Origin: Pseudomonas floridensis
GTDB taxonomy: Bacteria; Pseudomonadota; Gammaproteobacteria; Pseudomonadales; Pseudomonadaceae
Assembly: GCF_002087235.1 (NCBI RefSeq)
Contig: NZ_MUIO01000096.1
Location: 1-64,000 of the forward strand
Reading direction: 5' to 3'
DNA: 64,000 nucleotides
This document shows positions 36,055 to 44,432 of the stretch, piece after piece (within the stretch, counting starts at the first letter, position 1; every line of letters begins with the position of its first letter). Both the position numbers and the translations under genes were made by a program. The notes under the pieces were generated by a model that saw only the letters and a program-made list of their open reading frames with translations, had not been told where the DNA came from and made no database searches.

Positions 36055-37298
36055 AGGGCTTCCCCGAAGGCCTGGGCCACACGCAATCCGCTGACCACGC
36101 CGTCTTCATGAAAGCCATTGGCCCAGTACGCACCGCAGTACCAGGTGTGATCGACGCCATTGATCTCTTCCCAGCGCGCCTGTGCGGCAATGGCTGGCAG
36201 GCTGTATTGCGGGTGGGCGTAGCGGTAGCGGCCGATGATTTTTTCAGGATCGATGGCGGCAGTCTGATTCAGGCTGACGCAGAACGTGGTGTCGCTTTCG
36301 ATGCCTTGCAGGATGTTCATGTCATAGGTGACGGCGGCCAGTTGCTGCTCGCCGCCGCCCAGCCGATAGTTCCAGCTGGCCCACGCCAGCCGACGGTCGG
36401 GCAGCAGGCGTGTATCGGTGTGTAGCACCACGTCGTTTTCGGCATAGCGCAAGGCACCGAGCACGGACCTTTCAGCGCTCGACGGCTCGGCCAACAGGGC
36501 CAGCGCCTGGTCGCTGTGGCAGGCGAAGACCACCTTGTCGAAGCGTTCGCTGCCCAGCGCGCTGTGCACGGTAACACCGTCAGCGTCCCGATCGACACGC
36601 GTCACCGGGCAGGACAGGCGAATCCTGTCGCGAAATGAAGCTGTCAGCGGCTCGATATAGCCTCTGGAGCCGCCTTCGATCACGCACCATTGTGGCCGGT
36701 GGGTGACCGACAGCAGGCCGTGGTTCTTAAAGAAGCGCACGAAAAATTGCAGCGGAAACGCGAGCATGTCCGCCAGTGACATCGACCAGATCGCGGCGCC
36801 CATCGGCACGATGTAATGATCGATGAAACGCTGGCCGTACCCGCCGTTCCTGAGGTAATCACCCAAAGTGGTATCTGCGGCAATGCGCTGGTTTTCCAGG
36901 TCATCGATGGACTGGCGATTGAACCGCAGGATATCGCGCAGCATGCCCCAGAATCCGGGTGACAACAGGTTGCTGCGTTGAGCGAACAGGCTGTTGAGGT
37001 TGTTGCCGTTGTACTCGACGCCGCTGCGCGGGTCGTGCACGGAAAAGCTCATCTCGGTCGGTTTGAACGCTACACCCAACTGGCTGAGCAGGCGCAGGAA
37101 GTTGGGATAGGTCCAGTCGTTGAACACGATGAATCCGGTGTCGATGGCGTAATGGCGCCCGTCGACCTGCACATCGACGGTGTGCGTATGCCCGCCGATC
37201 CAGTCGGACGATTCGAAGACCGTCACCTCATGGGCGCGGTTGAGCAGGTAAGCACTGGTGAGTCCGGCAATCCCGCTGCCGACGACGACAATTTTCAT
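36051..37298 (-). CDS. FAD-dependent amine-oxidase-like oxidoreductase
   Basis: 415 residues. N-terminal FAD site KIVVVGSGIAGLTSAYLL followed by IGGHTHTVDV, and a C-terminal TWYCGAYWANGFHEDGVVSG typical of the subgroup linked to DUF1365 and Cfa-like genes. Members are suggested to act as fatty-acyl desaturases or dehydrogenases in furan fatty acid formation. Overlaps SDR and DUF1365 by four bases each. Confidence 0.87.
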   Translation of the reverse strand: MKIVVVGSGIAGLTSAYLLNRAHEVTVFESSDWIGGHTHTVDVQVDGRHYAIDTGFIVFNDWTYPNFLRLLSQLGVAFKPTEMSFSVHDPRSGVEYNGNNLNSLFAQRSNLLSPGFWGMLRDILRFNRQSIDDLENQRIAADTTLGDYLRNGGYGQRFIDHYIVPMGAAIWSMSLADMLAFPLQFFVRFFKNHGLLSVTHRPQWCVIEGGSRGYIEPLTASFRDRIRLSCPVTRVDRDADGVTVHSALGSERFDKVVFACHSDQALALLAEPSSAERSVLGALRYAENDVVLHTDTRLLPDRRLAWASWNYRLGGGEQQLAAVTYDMNILQGIESDTTFCVSLNQTAAIDPEKIIGRYRYAHPQYSLPAIAAQARWEEINGVDHTWYCGAYWANGFHEDGVVSGLRVAQAFGEAL

Positions 37299-38095
37299 TG
37301 AATGTCCTTGCTCGAGGTCGCACTCGGCTCCGAGGACCTGGCCATGCGTCGGCCGATGGCGAGTCGGGCACGCGCCGGAAGCATGGCCAGCAGCCGCATG
37401 CTAAGGATGAACGCGGCCGGAAAAGCGATTTCCAGAGGGCGTTTGTCACGCGCAAGATTTTGCGCAATGTGCCTGGCAGCTTTGTTGACTGGCCAGCGCA
37501 TCGGCATCGGGAAGTCGTTCTTTTCGGTCAGCGGCGTGTCGACGAAGCCCGGGCTGACCACGGTCACGTCAATGTTTTCGCTGGCCAGGTCCAGGCGCAA
37601 GGCTTCGAACAGGTAGCGCAGGCCCGCCTTCGACGCACCGTAGGCTTCAGCGCGGGGCAATGCCAGGAAGGTGACGGCGCTCGCCACGCCCACCAGATGA
37701 GGCCGCCGTCCCTTGCGCAACAGTGGCAAGGCTTCCTGAATGCAGAAGCTGCTGGCCAGCAGATTGGTCCGCACCACGCGCTCGACCATCGCCGCTTCGA
37801 ACTGGCTGGAGTCGATATATTCGCAGGTGCCCGCATTGAGAATCGCCGTGTCCAGTGCGCCCCATTCCTGAGCGATGAGGTCTGCAATGGCCGTGACCTG
37901 CAGCCCGTCGGTGATATCGCCTGTCGCCAGCAGCACCTGGCTGGGGAACTGAGTTGCCAGGTTCTGCAGCGGCTCCAGCGTGCGGGCAGTCAACGCCACG
38001 CGATGCCCCGCCTTGAGCAGTTCGACGGCCAGCGCAAGGCCAATACCGCTGCTTGCACCGGTCAGCCAGATACGTCGTGCGACAGGAGTGTTCAT
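37295..38095 (-). CDS. short-chain dehydrogenase/reductase
   Basis: 266 residues. Cofactor motif WLTGASSGIGLALAVELL, LNAGTCEY, and catalytic Ser followed by YGASKAGLRYLFEAL. A C-terminal hydrophobic patch suggests membrane contact. Substrate unknown; its place in the photolyase/Cfa operon suggests a lipid or aldehyde. ATG 38095 with gagg upstream overlaps the previous gene (ATGA). Confidence 0.88.
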   Translation of the reverse strand: MNTPVARRIWLTGASSGIGLALAVELLKAGHRVALTARTLEPLQNLATQFPSQVLLATGDITDGLQVTAIADLIAQEWGALDTAILNAGTCEYIDSSQFEAAMVERVVRTNLLASSFCIQEALPLLRKGRRPHLVGVASAVTFLALPRAEAYGASKAGLRYLFEALRLDLASENIDVTVVSPGFVDTPLTEKNDFPMPMRWPVNKAARHIAQNLARDKRPLEIAFPAAFILSMRLLAMLPARARLAIGRRMARSSEPSATSSKDIQ

Positions 38096-38517
38096 GCCAA
38101 CCTCTTCTTGAGCCAATTGATCACCCGACCCATGACGGGCAAATGCTCATAGAGCAGTGCGCCAGCGTCGAAATAGTCCCGGTGCCGATAAACCTTGTCG
38201 TCGCGCCACTTCAGGTGCGAACAGCCTTCAACAGCGAGGATGCGGCCATTGGCCAGACGCGGGTGTGAGTAATAGAGGGTCCAGACCAGATACCCTTCGC
38301 CAGGCCTGACTTCGTCGAAGGCGTGGAAATCGAATCTCAGGTCGTTCACGTTGGCATACAGCTGCGCGAAATAATGCCGCATGGCTGCCAGACCCTGAAT
38401 ATCGTGCATCGGATCGCTGAACGACACGTCGTCGCTGTACAGGGCACCCACCTGATCGAGGTTGTCCTTGTTCAGCGCCGCGAAACCTTCGGCGAACCGG
38501 TGCAGAAAATCAGTCAT
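38092..38517 (-). CDS. SnoaL/NTF2-like protein
   Basis: 141 residues with a cone-shaped NTF2-like fold signature (FAALNKDNLDQVGALYSDDV, FSDPMHDIQGLAAMRHYFAQ, GCSHLKWRDDKVYRHRDYFD). Such proteins bind or isomerise small hydrophobic ligands. Its start overlaps the photolyase stop by 8 bases. Role in the operon is unknown. Confidence 0.83.
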   Translation of the reverse strand: MTDFLHRFAEGFAALNKDNLDQVGALYSDDVSFSDPMHDIQGLAAMRHYFAQLYANVNDLRFDFHAFDEVRPGEGYLVWTLYYSHPRLANGRILAVEGCSHLKWRDDKVYRHRDYFDAGALLYEHLPVMGRVINWLKKRLA

Positions 38518-39958
38518 CGGCGTGCTCCGTCGCGGACACGCGGCCGGGCAGGGCCTTGAAAGCCGCCAGTGCGCGGGCGCGGCTCTTGCTCAGGTCAACG
38601 ATGGGTGGTGGATAATCCGCAGCGCCAAACAGGCCGCCTGCCGAAGCCGGGTTATGGACCTGTTTCTTGTTCAGGTCGGCCAGTTCCGGTAGCCAGCGCT
38701 TGAGGAATACGCCTTCAGGGTCGAATCGCTCCGACTGTGACAGCGGGTTGAAGATGCGGAAGTAGGGCGCCGAATCCGTCCCGGTGGACGAACTCCATTG
38801 CCAGCCGCCATTGTTGGCGGCCAGATCGCCGTCGATCAGGTGGCGCATGAAAAAGCGCTCGCCTTCCCGCCAGTCGATCAGCAGATTCTTGGTGAGGAAC
38901 ATCGCAACGACCATCCTTAGTCGGTTATGCATCCAGCCGGTTTCCAGCAATTGGCGCATGGCTGCGTCAATGATGGGCAGCCCCGTGCGGGCCTCCTGCC
39001 AGGCTAGCAGCTCTTGCGGCGCATCACGCCATTTCAGCGCCTCGGTCTCCGGACGGAAAGCGCGATGACGTGAAACACGTGGGTAGCCGACCAGCGTGTG
39101 TTTATAGAACTCTCGCCAGAGTAGTTCGTTGATCCAGGTCACACTTCCTTCATCGCCGGTTTCGAATTCGCCGTGGTTGCTGGTCAGGGCCGCATGCAGA
39201 CACTGGCGCGGCGATACCACGCCCGCCGCGAGATACGCTGAAAGCTGACTGGTGCCAGGCTTGGCGGGCAGGTCGCGTTCGCTCTTGTAGTAACTGATCT
39301 GCTCATCAGTGAATGCAGAGAGACGTCTGTGCGCTTCGTCCTCGCCTGCAGGCCAGAGGTCACGCAGTGTTTGCGAAGGTGCCTTGAAACCTTTGACGTG
39401 GTCCGGCACCGGGTCACTCTCGATCGACAAAGGTTTTTGCGCAGCGGGGGTGCGCACGGTGCGCGGCATGGCCTCGTGCAGGCGCGAGTAACAGACCTTT
39501 CGGAACTGGCTGTAGACCTGAAAATAATTACCGGTCTTGGTCAGAATGCTGCCCGGCTTGAACAGCAATTGGTCCAGATGGCTGTGAAAGTGGATGCCGA
39601 CGTCTTCCAGCTTTTTCTGCACGGCCTGATCGCGGCGGGTTTCGTTGATGCCGTATTCCTGATTGGCGTGCACGCCTTCTATCTTCAGCTCATTGCACAG
39701 CTTGAGCAGAACGTCAGGTGCCTTGTCCCATGTATCGGCAGTGCGGATAAGCAATGGCACATGGAGCTTGCCGAGTGCCTTTTGCAGTTCAACCAGGTTG
39801 CGCAGCCAGAAATCCACCTTGCAGTCGGCATCGTCGTGGCTCTGCCACTGGGCCGGGCTGATCAGGTAGACAGCCAGCGTCGGGCCGCGCTCCATGGCGG
39901 CGCTCAGGGCGGTATTGTCGTGAACGCGCAGGTCGGTGCGCAGCCAAAGCAGTTGCAT
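38510..39958 (-). CDS. phr: deoxyribodipyrimidine photolyase (class I)
   Basis: 482 residues. N-terminal antenna domain (LLWLRTDLRVHDNTALSAAM) and C-terminal FAD domain with WINELLWREFYKH, TGWMHNRLRMVVAMFLTKN and DGDLAANNGGWQW. Repairs UV-induced cyclobutane pyrimidine dimers using light. It follows the MerR regulator by 9 bases. Confidence 0.95.
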   Translation of the reverse strand: MQLLWLRTDLRVHDNTALSAAMERGPTLAVYLISPAQWQSHDDADCKVDFWLRNLVELQKALGKLHVPLLIRTADTWDKAPDVLLKLCNELKIEGVHANQEYGINETRRDQAVQKKLEDVGIHFHSHLDQLLFKPGSILTKTGNYFQVYSQFRKVCYSRLHEAMPRTVRTPAAQKPLSIESDPVPDHVKGFKAPSQTLRDLWPAGEDEAHRRLSAFTDEQISYYKSERDLPAKPGTSQLSAYLAAGVVSPRQCLHAALTSNHGEFETGDEGSVTWINELLWREFYKHTLVGYPRVSRHRAFRPETEALKWRDAPQELLAWQEARTGLPIIDAAMRQLLETGWMHNRLRMVVAMFLTKNLLIDWREGERFFMRHLIDGDLAANNGGWQWSSSTGTDSAPYFRIFNPLSQSERFDPEGVFLKRWLPELADLNKKQVHNPASAGGLFGAADYPPPIVDLSKSRARALAAFKALPGRVSATEHADD

Positions 39959-39967
39959 GTTGAGTCC

Positions 39968-40870
39968 TTAGATAATGCCGAGCTTGCCAAGCTCGATCTG
40001 AGCACTTAGCGGGTCATCGAAGAGGGTCAGACCTGCAACCTCGTCTGCACTTACGAGCAACTCGGCGCTGTGGATCTTTACCGTTGGTCCACCGAGCACC
40101 ACCGGGCAGGCAATATTGGCCAGCAAACGCGGCAGTTGGGCCAGGTTCATGGCCTTGCTCGAATACAGCACGATGCCGCGTGGCTGCAGGTATTCCGCCG
40201 CCAGGGCCAGTTCACCTACCGGCAATGGCCAATCGAATACTTCAACCGGACAGTCGGCGCTGCTGACCAGCCAGGCGGTCAGCCATAGATGCGGTTCGAG
40301 CGGTAGATCGGACTGGTTCACCAGCAGAACCGGCTTGCCACTGAGCTGCCGGTTGTTGTGGTAGATGCGTGCGCCGAACTTGCTGCGCAGCCAGGAATAA
40401 AAGAAGGTGCGTTCCAATTGCGCGCCGAACTTGCCCTGCCAGCGTTGTTCCAGCTCGGCGAGCAACGGCATCAGCAGCTGTTCGCACAAGGTGCGCGGCG
40501 GGTACAGCGACATCGCCTGATTGAACACATCGTCGACACGACGCTCGGCCAGTTCGCCAATGGCGACCAGCAGCGTCTGGCGCAATGCATCCCAGTCACT
40601 GGACGGGTTGGGCGCTTCCTGGCGGTCGTCATCGAGCAGGGCTTTGACCTGGCTGACCGACACGCCACGGTTGAGCCAGGTCAGGATCATCATCACCCGC
40701 TGCACATGTTCCTGAGAATACAGGCGATGGCCCTTGGCCGTGCGGTGCGGGACGATCAGGCCGTAACGCCGTTCCCAGGCGCGCAGCGTGACTGCGTTGA
40801 CGCCGGTCTGGCGTGCGACCTCACGGATTGGCAGCCAGTCGCCCGGAACGTCGGTATCCATTTCATTCAT
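39968..40870 (-). CDS. MerR-family regulator, LitR/CarH-like without an evident B12 motif
   Basis: 300 residues. N-terminal MerR helix-turn-helix (PIREVARQTGVNAVTLRAWERRYGLI: residues ~14-39) with RTAKGHRLYSQEHV, then a Rossmann-like C-terminal domain (KPVLLVNQSDLPLEPHLWLT, ending PVVLGGPTVKI) resembling the cobalamin-binding fold of CarH/LitR. The usual E-x-H-x-x-G contact is not intact (EPHLWL), which matches class II LitR proteins of pseudomonads that need another light sensor. Encoded within its probable target operon, next to phr. ATG 40870 is preferred over TTG 40876. Confidence 0.85.
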   Translation of the reverse strand: MNEMDTDVPGDWLPIREVARQTGVNAVTLRAWERRYGLIVPHRTAKGHRLYSQEHVQRVMMILTWLNRGVSVSQVKALLDDDRQEAPNPSSDWDALRQTLLVAIGELAERRVDDVFNQAMSLYPPRTLCEQLLMPLLAELEQRWQGKFGAQLERTFFYSWLRSKFGARIYHNNRQLSGKPVLLVNQSDLPLEPHLWLTAWLVSSADCPVEVFDWPLPVGELALAAEYLQPRGIVLYSSKAMNLAQLPRLLANIACPVVLGGPTVKIHSAELLVSADEVAGLTLFDDPLSAQIELGKLGII

Positions 40871-40872
40871 AT

Positions 40873-41835
40873 TCAAATCGCATTACGCAGGCTGAGGTTT
40901 TCCGGGTGGGGCTGCATGTACACCTGCAAGGCCACATACGGATCCGGGTGTTGGCGGAAATGGTGTTTGAGCAGGGTCAGTGGCACGATCAATGGCACGA
41001 TGCCTTGATGGTACTGGGCGATAAGCTGTTGGATTTCCTGCTTGTCCTCGGCACTGATGGTCTGTTTGAGGTAGCCGCTCAAGTGCTGGAGCACGTTGGT
41101 GTGGGTACGGCGCGTCGCGCATTTCTTCAGGGCGGTCATCAGCTCGCTGAAGTACTGCGGGGCGATTTCGTTCGGATCACTGCGGCCCATGCTGCCGAGC
41201 ATCTTGCCCAGCGCCTTGTACTGCACTGGGTCGTTGGCCATCAGTTGGTACTTGTAGCGCGAGTGAAATTCGGTCAGGGCACGGCGCGTCACGCCTGCTT
41301 TCAACAACTGCTGCCATGCGGCATAAGCGAACACACGGGTCACGAAATTCTCGCGCAGCACGGCGTCGTTCAGGCGGCCGTCTTCTTCGACCGGCAGATT
41401 GGGATGACGCTCACAGAACGCTTGTGCGTAGATACCGCGACCGCCGCCATCGACCGGCGCGCCGTTCTCGCGGTACACCTTGACCCGCTCAAGCCCGCAC
41501 GACGGCGATTTCTGCATGAAGATATAGCCACAGATATCGTCCAGTTCGTCCGCCATCTGGATGCCGTAGTCGGCGAGGGCGTCGGTGACATCCAGTTCAC
41601 GATTGACCGTGCCCAGCGCTCGCGGATGTTGCGCATCACCGACCAGTCGAATGGGTTCGCGGGGAATGCCCATGCCGATGGCAACTTCCGGGCAGGCCTG
41701 GACGAAATCGAAGTATTCGCTCAGGGCACGGGTGCACAGATGAGATTCCTTGTGGCCGCCATTGAAGCGAACCTCGGCGCCCATCAGGCAGGCACTGATA
41801 CCGAGTTTTGGCTTTTCGATTAAGGGCGTGGACAT
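40873..41835 (-). CDS. DUF523-DUF1722 protein
   Basis: 320 residues. N-terminal DUF523 (KLGISACLMGAEVRFNGGHK, FMQKSPSCGLERVKVY), then DUF1722 (FHSRYKYQLMANDPVQYKAL). Homologues are regularly next to MerR regulators and photolyases. The Cys-containing CLMG and PSCG motifs suggest metal or cofactor binding, but no function is proven. ATG 41835 has gagg 7 bases ahead; this is the first gene of the ten-gene operon. Confidence 0.88.
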   Translation of the reverse strand: MSTPLIEKPKLGISACLMGAEVRFNGGHKESHLCTRALSEYFDFVQACPEVAIGMGIPREPIRLVGDAQHPRALGTVNRELDVTDALADYGIQMADELDDICGYIFMQKSPSCGLERVKVYRENGAPVDGGGRGIYAQAFCERHPNLPVEEDGRLNDAVLRENFVTRVFAYAAWQQLLKAGVTRRALTEFHSRYKYQLMANDPVQYKALGKMLGSMGRSDPNEIAPQYFSELMTALKKCATRRTHTNVLQHLSGYLKQTISAEDKQEIQQLIAQYHQGIVPLIVPLTLLKHHFRQHPDPYVALQVYMQPHPENLSLRNAI

Positions 41836-41856
41836 CACCAACCTCTACAGAAGACT

Positions 41857-41880
41857 TGTACAGACAAAATGCTCTGTACA
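41857..41880 (-). promoter_or_regulatory. paired TGTACA box (downstream site)
   Basis: TGTACA (41857-41862), 12 bases, TGTACA (41875-41880). Each half is itself palindromic. It lies between the putative -10 and the DUF523 start, where a bound repressor would block transcription. Fits the T(G/A)TACA-N12-TGTA(C/T)A box I recall for the LitR-type regulator of P. putida. Confidence 0.65.
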
Positions 41881-41890
41881 ACTTGTCCTC

Positions 41891-41918
41891 ATCATAGGTG
41901 CATAGCTGTACAAGTCAA
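41891..41918 (-). promoter_or_regulatory. promoter of the DUF523-merR-phr operon
   Basis: On the minus strand ttgact (41918-41913) and tatgat (41896-41891) with a 16-base spacer. A TGTACA box (41907-41912) directly abuts the -35 element inside the spacer, the usual place for MerR-family action. Confidence 0.6.
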
Positions 41919-41930
41919 ATTGTTTGTAGA
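41907..41930 (-). promoter_or_regulatory. paired TGTACA-like box (promoter site)
   Basis: TGTACA (41907-41912), 12 bases, TGTAGA (41925-41930); one base off the repeat at 41857. The -35 element lies between the two halves. Confidence 0.6.
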
Positions 41931-42007
41931 AGATTCACAAGAGGTTGTGGAGGGCGAGGATGAGGGGCGTGCGGCTGGCAGGCACGCCCTGTTTCGCGGA
42001 CCGAAAA

Positions 42008-42223
42008 CTATTTCCAGCCCATGCGCCAGAGGGTGTCCGACTGCAGCACTTGCCAAGGCAGACGTTCGCTGCGCTGGGTGAGCACCGCCTGCAACTCGAT
42101 CTCCAGCACCGTGCCTTCTTCGTTCTTGAACAACTCGGTCACCAGAAAATGTTTTTCACGATTCACGGGGCTGGCTGCCGTCCATTTCGACAGCAGCAGT
42201 TTGCGTGGGTTGATCTGATTCAT
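42008..42223 (-). CDS. small Trp-rich conserved protein (TIGR02450 type)
   Basis: 71 residues: INPRKLLLSKWTAASPVNRE at the start and LTQRSERLPWQVLQSDTLWR at the end, the pattern of the small Trp-rich family. Function unknown. Its ATG overlaps the renalase stop (ATGA), so the two are co-expressed. Confidence 0.83.
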   Translation of the reverse strand: MNQINPRKLLLSKWTAASPVNREKHFLVTELFKNEEGTVLEIELQAVLTQRSERLPWQVLQSDTLWRMGWK

Positions 42224-43206
42224 TGCACATGTTCCAGCAGACGGCGTGCGGCTTCCTGGCCACTGAGCCAGGCGCCTTCGACGCGGCCCGACAGGCACCA
42301 GTCGCCGCAGACATAGATGCCCAGGTCGGCATCGGACAGCGCGCCCCATTCATGGGAGCCCGCCGGTCTTGCATATAGCCAGCGATGGGCGAGGGTGAAC
42401 ACCGGCTCGGGCATGGGGCAATCGATCAGTTCGGCGAATGCACCGTGCAGATGGTCAATGACATCTTCCTTGGGCATGTCCAGATGCTGGCGACTCCAGG
42501 CGCTGGTCGCGTGCAGCACCCACGTATCGAGGGTGTCATCGCGTTCCGGCTTGCTGCGATTGCGTGCCAGCCAGTCGATGGGGCTGTCCTGCACGAAACA
42601 TCCTTGCATGGGGGTTTGCAGTGGTGTGCTGAAGGCCAGCGCGATGGCCCAGGTCGGGTCCATCTTGACCCCGGCCACGACGCTGGCCAGCTTCGGCGCG
42701 GCGGCCAGTAACGGGGTGGCCTGAGGCGCCGGCGTGGCGATGATCACGTGGCTGAACGGACCGTGGCTTTCACCGTCGGCGTCGAGCAGGTTCCAGTGCT
42801 GTTCACCGCGAAACACATCGGTGATGCGGCACGAAAACGACACCGGCAAGTCGCCGCGCATGGCCCGGGTAATGGCGCTCATGCCCGGTGTGCCGACCCA
42901 GCGCACCTGTTCGTCGGGCGACGGGCTGAGCCTGTTGCCATGGAAGTTATAGAGCGAAGGTGTCCACTCGGCGACGTGACCCTGGGCCTGCCATTGTTTG
43001 ACGGCGGCAGCAAAGCGCCGGTCGCGAGCGGTGAAATATTGCGCACCCATGTCCAGCGAGCCAGCTTCGCTGCGTTTGCTGGACATCCGACCGCCGCTGC
43101 CGCGGCTTTTGTCGAACAGGTGCACGGAGTGCCCGGCTGCCGTAAGAGCCTGGGCCGCTGAAAGTCCGGCGATACCGGTACCGATGATTGCGATAGGAAC
43201 AGTCAT
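42220..43206 (-). CDS. bacterial renalase-like FAD oxidoreductase
   Basis: 328 residues. FAD site PIAIIGTGIAGLSAAQALTA, SRGSGGRMSSKR, and a late ICGDWCLSGRVEGAWLSG. This is the family of the renalase characterised from P. syringae pv. phaseolicola, which re-oxidises the inhibitory 2- and 6-dihydro isomers of NAD(P)H (metabolite repair). A TGTACA-type box like that of the photolyase operon lies about 50 bases upstream, suggesting shared control. Confidence 0.88.
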   Translation of the reverse strand: MTVPIAIIGTGIAGLSAAQALTAAGHSVHLFDKSRGSGGRMSSKRSEAGSLDMGAQYFTARDRRFAAAVKQWQAQGHVAEWTPSLYNFHGNRLSPSPDEQVRWVGTPGMSAITRAMRGDLPVSFSCRITDVFRGEQHWNLLDADGESHGPFSHVIIATPAPQATPLLAAAPKLASVVAGVKMDPTWAIALAFSTPLQTPMQGCFVQDSPIDWLARNRSKPERDDTLDTWVLHATSAWSRQHLDMPKEDVIDHLHGAFAELIDCPMPEPVFTLAHRWLYARPAGSHEWGALSDADLGIYVCGDWCLSGRVEGAWLSGQEAARRLLEHVQ

Positions 43207-43253
43207 AGGGGCCTCGTTACCTTGTCTGCACAGACTACGCCGTAGTTAAAACC

Positions 43254-43277
43254 TGTACAATCTTCTTGTCTGGTATA
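43254..43277 (-). promoter_or_regulatory. paired TGTACA-like box upstream of renalase
   Basis: On the minus strand TATACC (43277-43272), 12 bases, TGTACA (43259-43254): 11 of 12 positions of the same box seen before DUF523. The plus strand also has an extended -10 look-alike (tggtataac, 43271-43279) overlapping it. Confidence 0.5.
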
Positions 43278-43302
43278 ACTTGCAGTGGTTCTCGATTTTG
43301 CT

Positions 43303-43446
43303 GTGAGTCACTTTGCAACCCTTAAGGTCGAAGACGTTCAGTCTGCTGCCAATCGACAATGGGCCAACTACCCGGGCAGGGCAGTAAAGCGCCAGTCCGT
43401 TCAGGTGTGGCCTATGGTTGAGCAAACAGTTTCGTTGTCTGGATAA
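43303..43446 (+). CDS. possible 47-residue small protein
   Basis: GTG-started frame of 47 codons in the renalase/yfcH intergenic region, ending in TAA. It codes a mixed, protein-like composition (DVQSAANRQWANYPGRAV). No clear ribosome site, no recognised family, and third positions are not strongly GC-rich. The extended -10 look-alike at 43271 points towards it. Confidence 0.25.
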   Translation: MSHFATLKVEDVQSAANRQWANYPGRAVKRQSVQVWPMVEQTVSLSG

Positions 43447-43506
43447 GCGTCACCTGTAAAAAATAGACTACTCAATTGCCACGAACGCCACGCGAGGGAA
43501 CCTGCC

Positions 43507-44409
43507 ATGCACATATTGCTGACCGGCGGTACTGGTTTGATAGGACGAGCGCTCTGCCGACACTGGTCGGCTCAAGGCCATCAACTGACCGTCTGGAGCA
43601 GAAGCCCCGCTGACGTTTCCAGGTTATGCGGCCCTTCGGTGAAGGGCATCGCCCGTCTCGACGAGCTTGGCAATCAATCGGTCGATGCCGTGGTCAATCT
43701 GGCCGGCGCCCCCATTGCCGACAGGCCCTGGACCCGCAAGCGTCGACTGATGCTGTGGGAAAGCCGCATCGGTCTGACCGAGCAGTTGCTCGCCTGGATG
43801 GACAGGCAGGCTCAGAAACCCGGCTTGATGATCTCAGGCTCCGCCGTTGGCTGGTATGGCGACAGTGGCGAGCGGGAACTGGACGAGACTTCGCATCCCG
43901 CCAAGGAAGATTTCGCCAGTCAACTGTGTGGTGCCTGGGAAGAAACCGCACAGCGCGCCGAGGCACTGGGTGTGCGCGTGGTGGTGTTACGCACCGGGCT
44001 GGTGTTGTCCGATCATGGCGGTTTCCTGCAACGACTGCTGCTGCCGTTCAAGCTGGGCATGGGTGGTCCGATCGGCAATGGCAGGCAGTGGATGCCTTGG
44101 GTGCATATCGAGGATCAAATCGCCGCGATTGATTTTCTGTTGAATCTTGCTGACGCACGCGGCCCGTATAATCTTTGCGCGCCGGCAGCGGTGCGCAATC
44201 GCGAGTTCGCCAAGACCCTGGCCGGCGTGTTGCACCGGCCGGCATTCATGCCGATGCCGGCGCTGGCATTGAAGGCGCTGCTGGGTGAACTGTCGGTGCT
44301 GCTGCTGGGTGGCCAGCGGGCTCGACCCGAACGCCTGCAACAAGCTGGCTTTACCTTTCGCTTCACCGATCTTAAAACCGCCCTGCAGGATTTGCTGGGT
44401 CGACACTGA
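43507..44409 (+). CDS. TIGR01777/YfcH-family NAD-dependent epimerase-like protein
   Basis: 300 residues. N-terminal HILLTGGTGLIGRALCRHW, NLAGAPIADRPWTRKRR, SGSAVGWYGDSGERELDE, and a C-terminal DUF1731-type tail. SDR-like fold; substrate not established (plant relatives affect division). Starts 24 bases before hemH and probably shares its transcript, with a gaggg ribosome site. Confidence 0.9.
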   Translation: MHILLTGGTGLIGRALCRHWSAQGHQLTVWSRSPADVSRLCGPSVKGIARLDELGNQSVDAVVNLAGAPIADRPWTRKRRLMLWESRIGLTEQLLAWMDRQAQKPGLMISGSAVGWYGDSGERELDETSHPAKEDFASQLCGAWEETAQRAEALGVRVVVLRTGLVLSDHGGFLQRLLLPFKLGMGGPIGNGRQWMPWVHIEDQIAAIDFLLNLADARGPYNLCAPAAVRNREFAKTLAGVLHRPAFMPMPALALKALLGELSVLLLGGQRARPERLQQAGFTFRFTDLKTALQDLLGRH

Positions 44410-44432
44410 AAGCCATTGAATTAGGATGTTGC

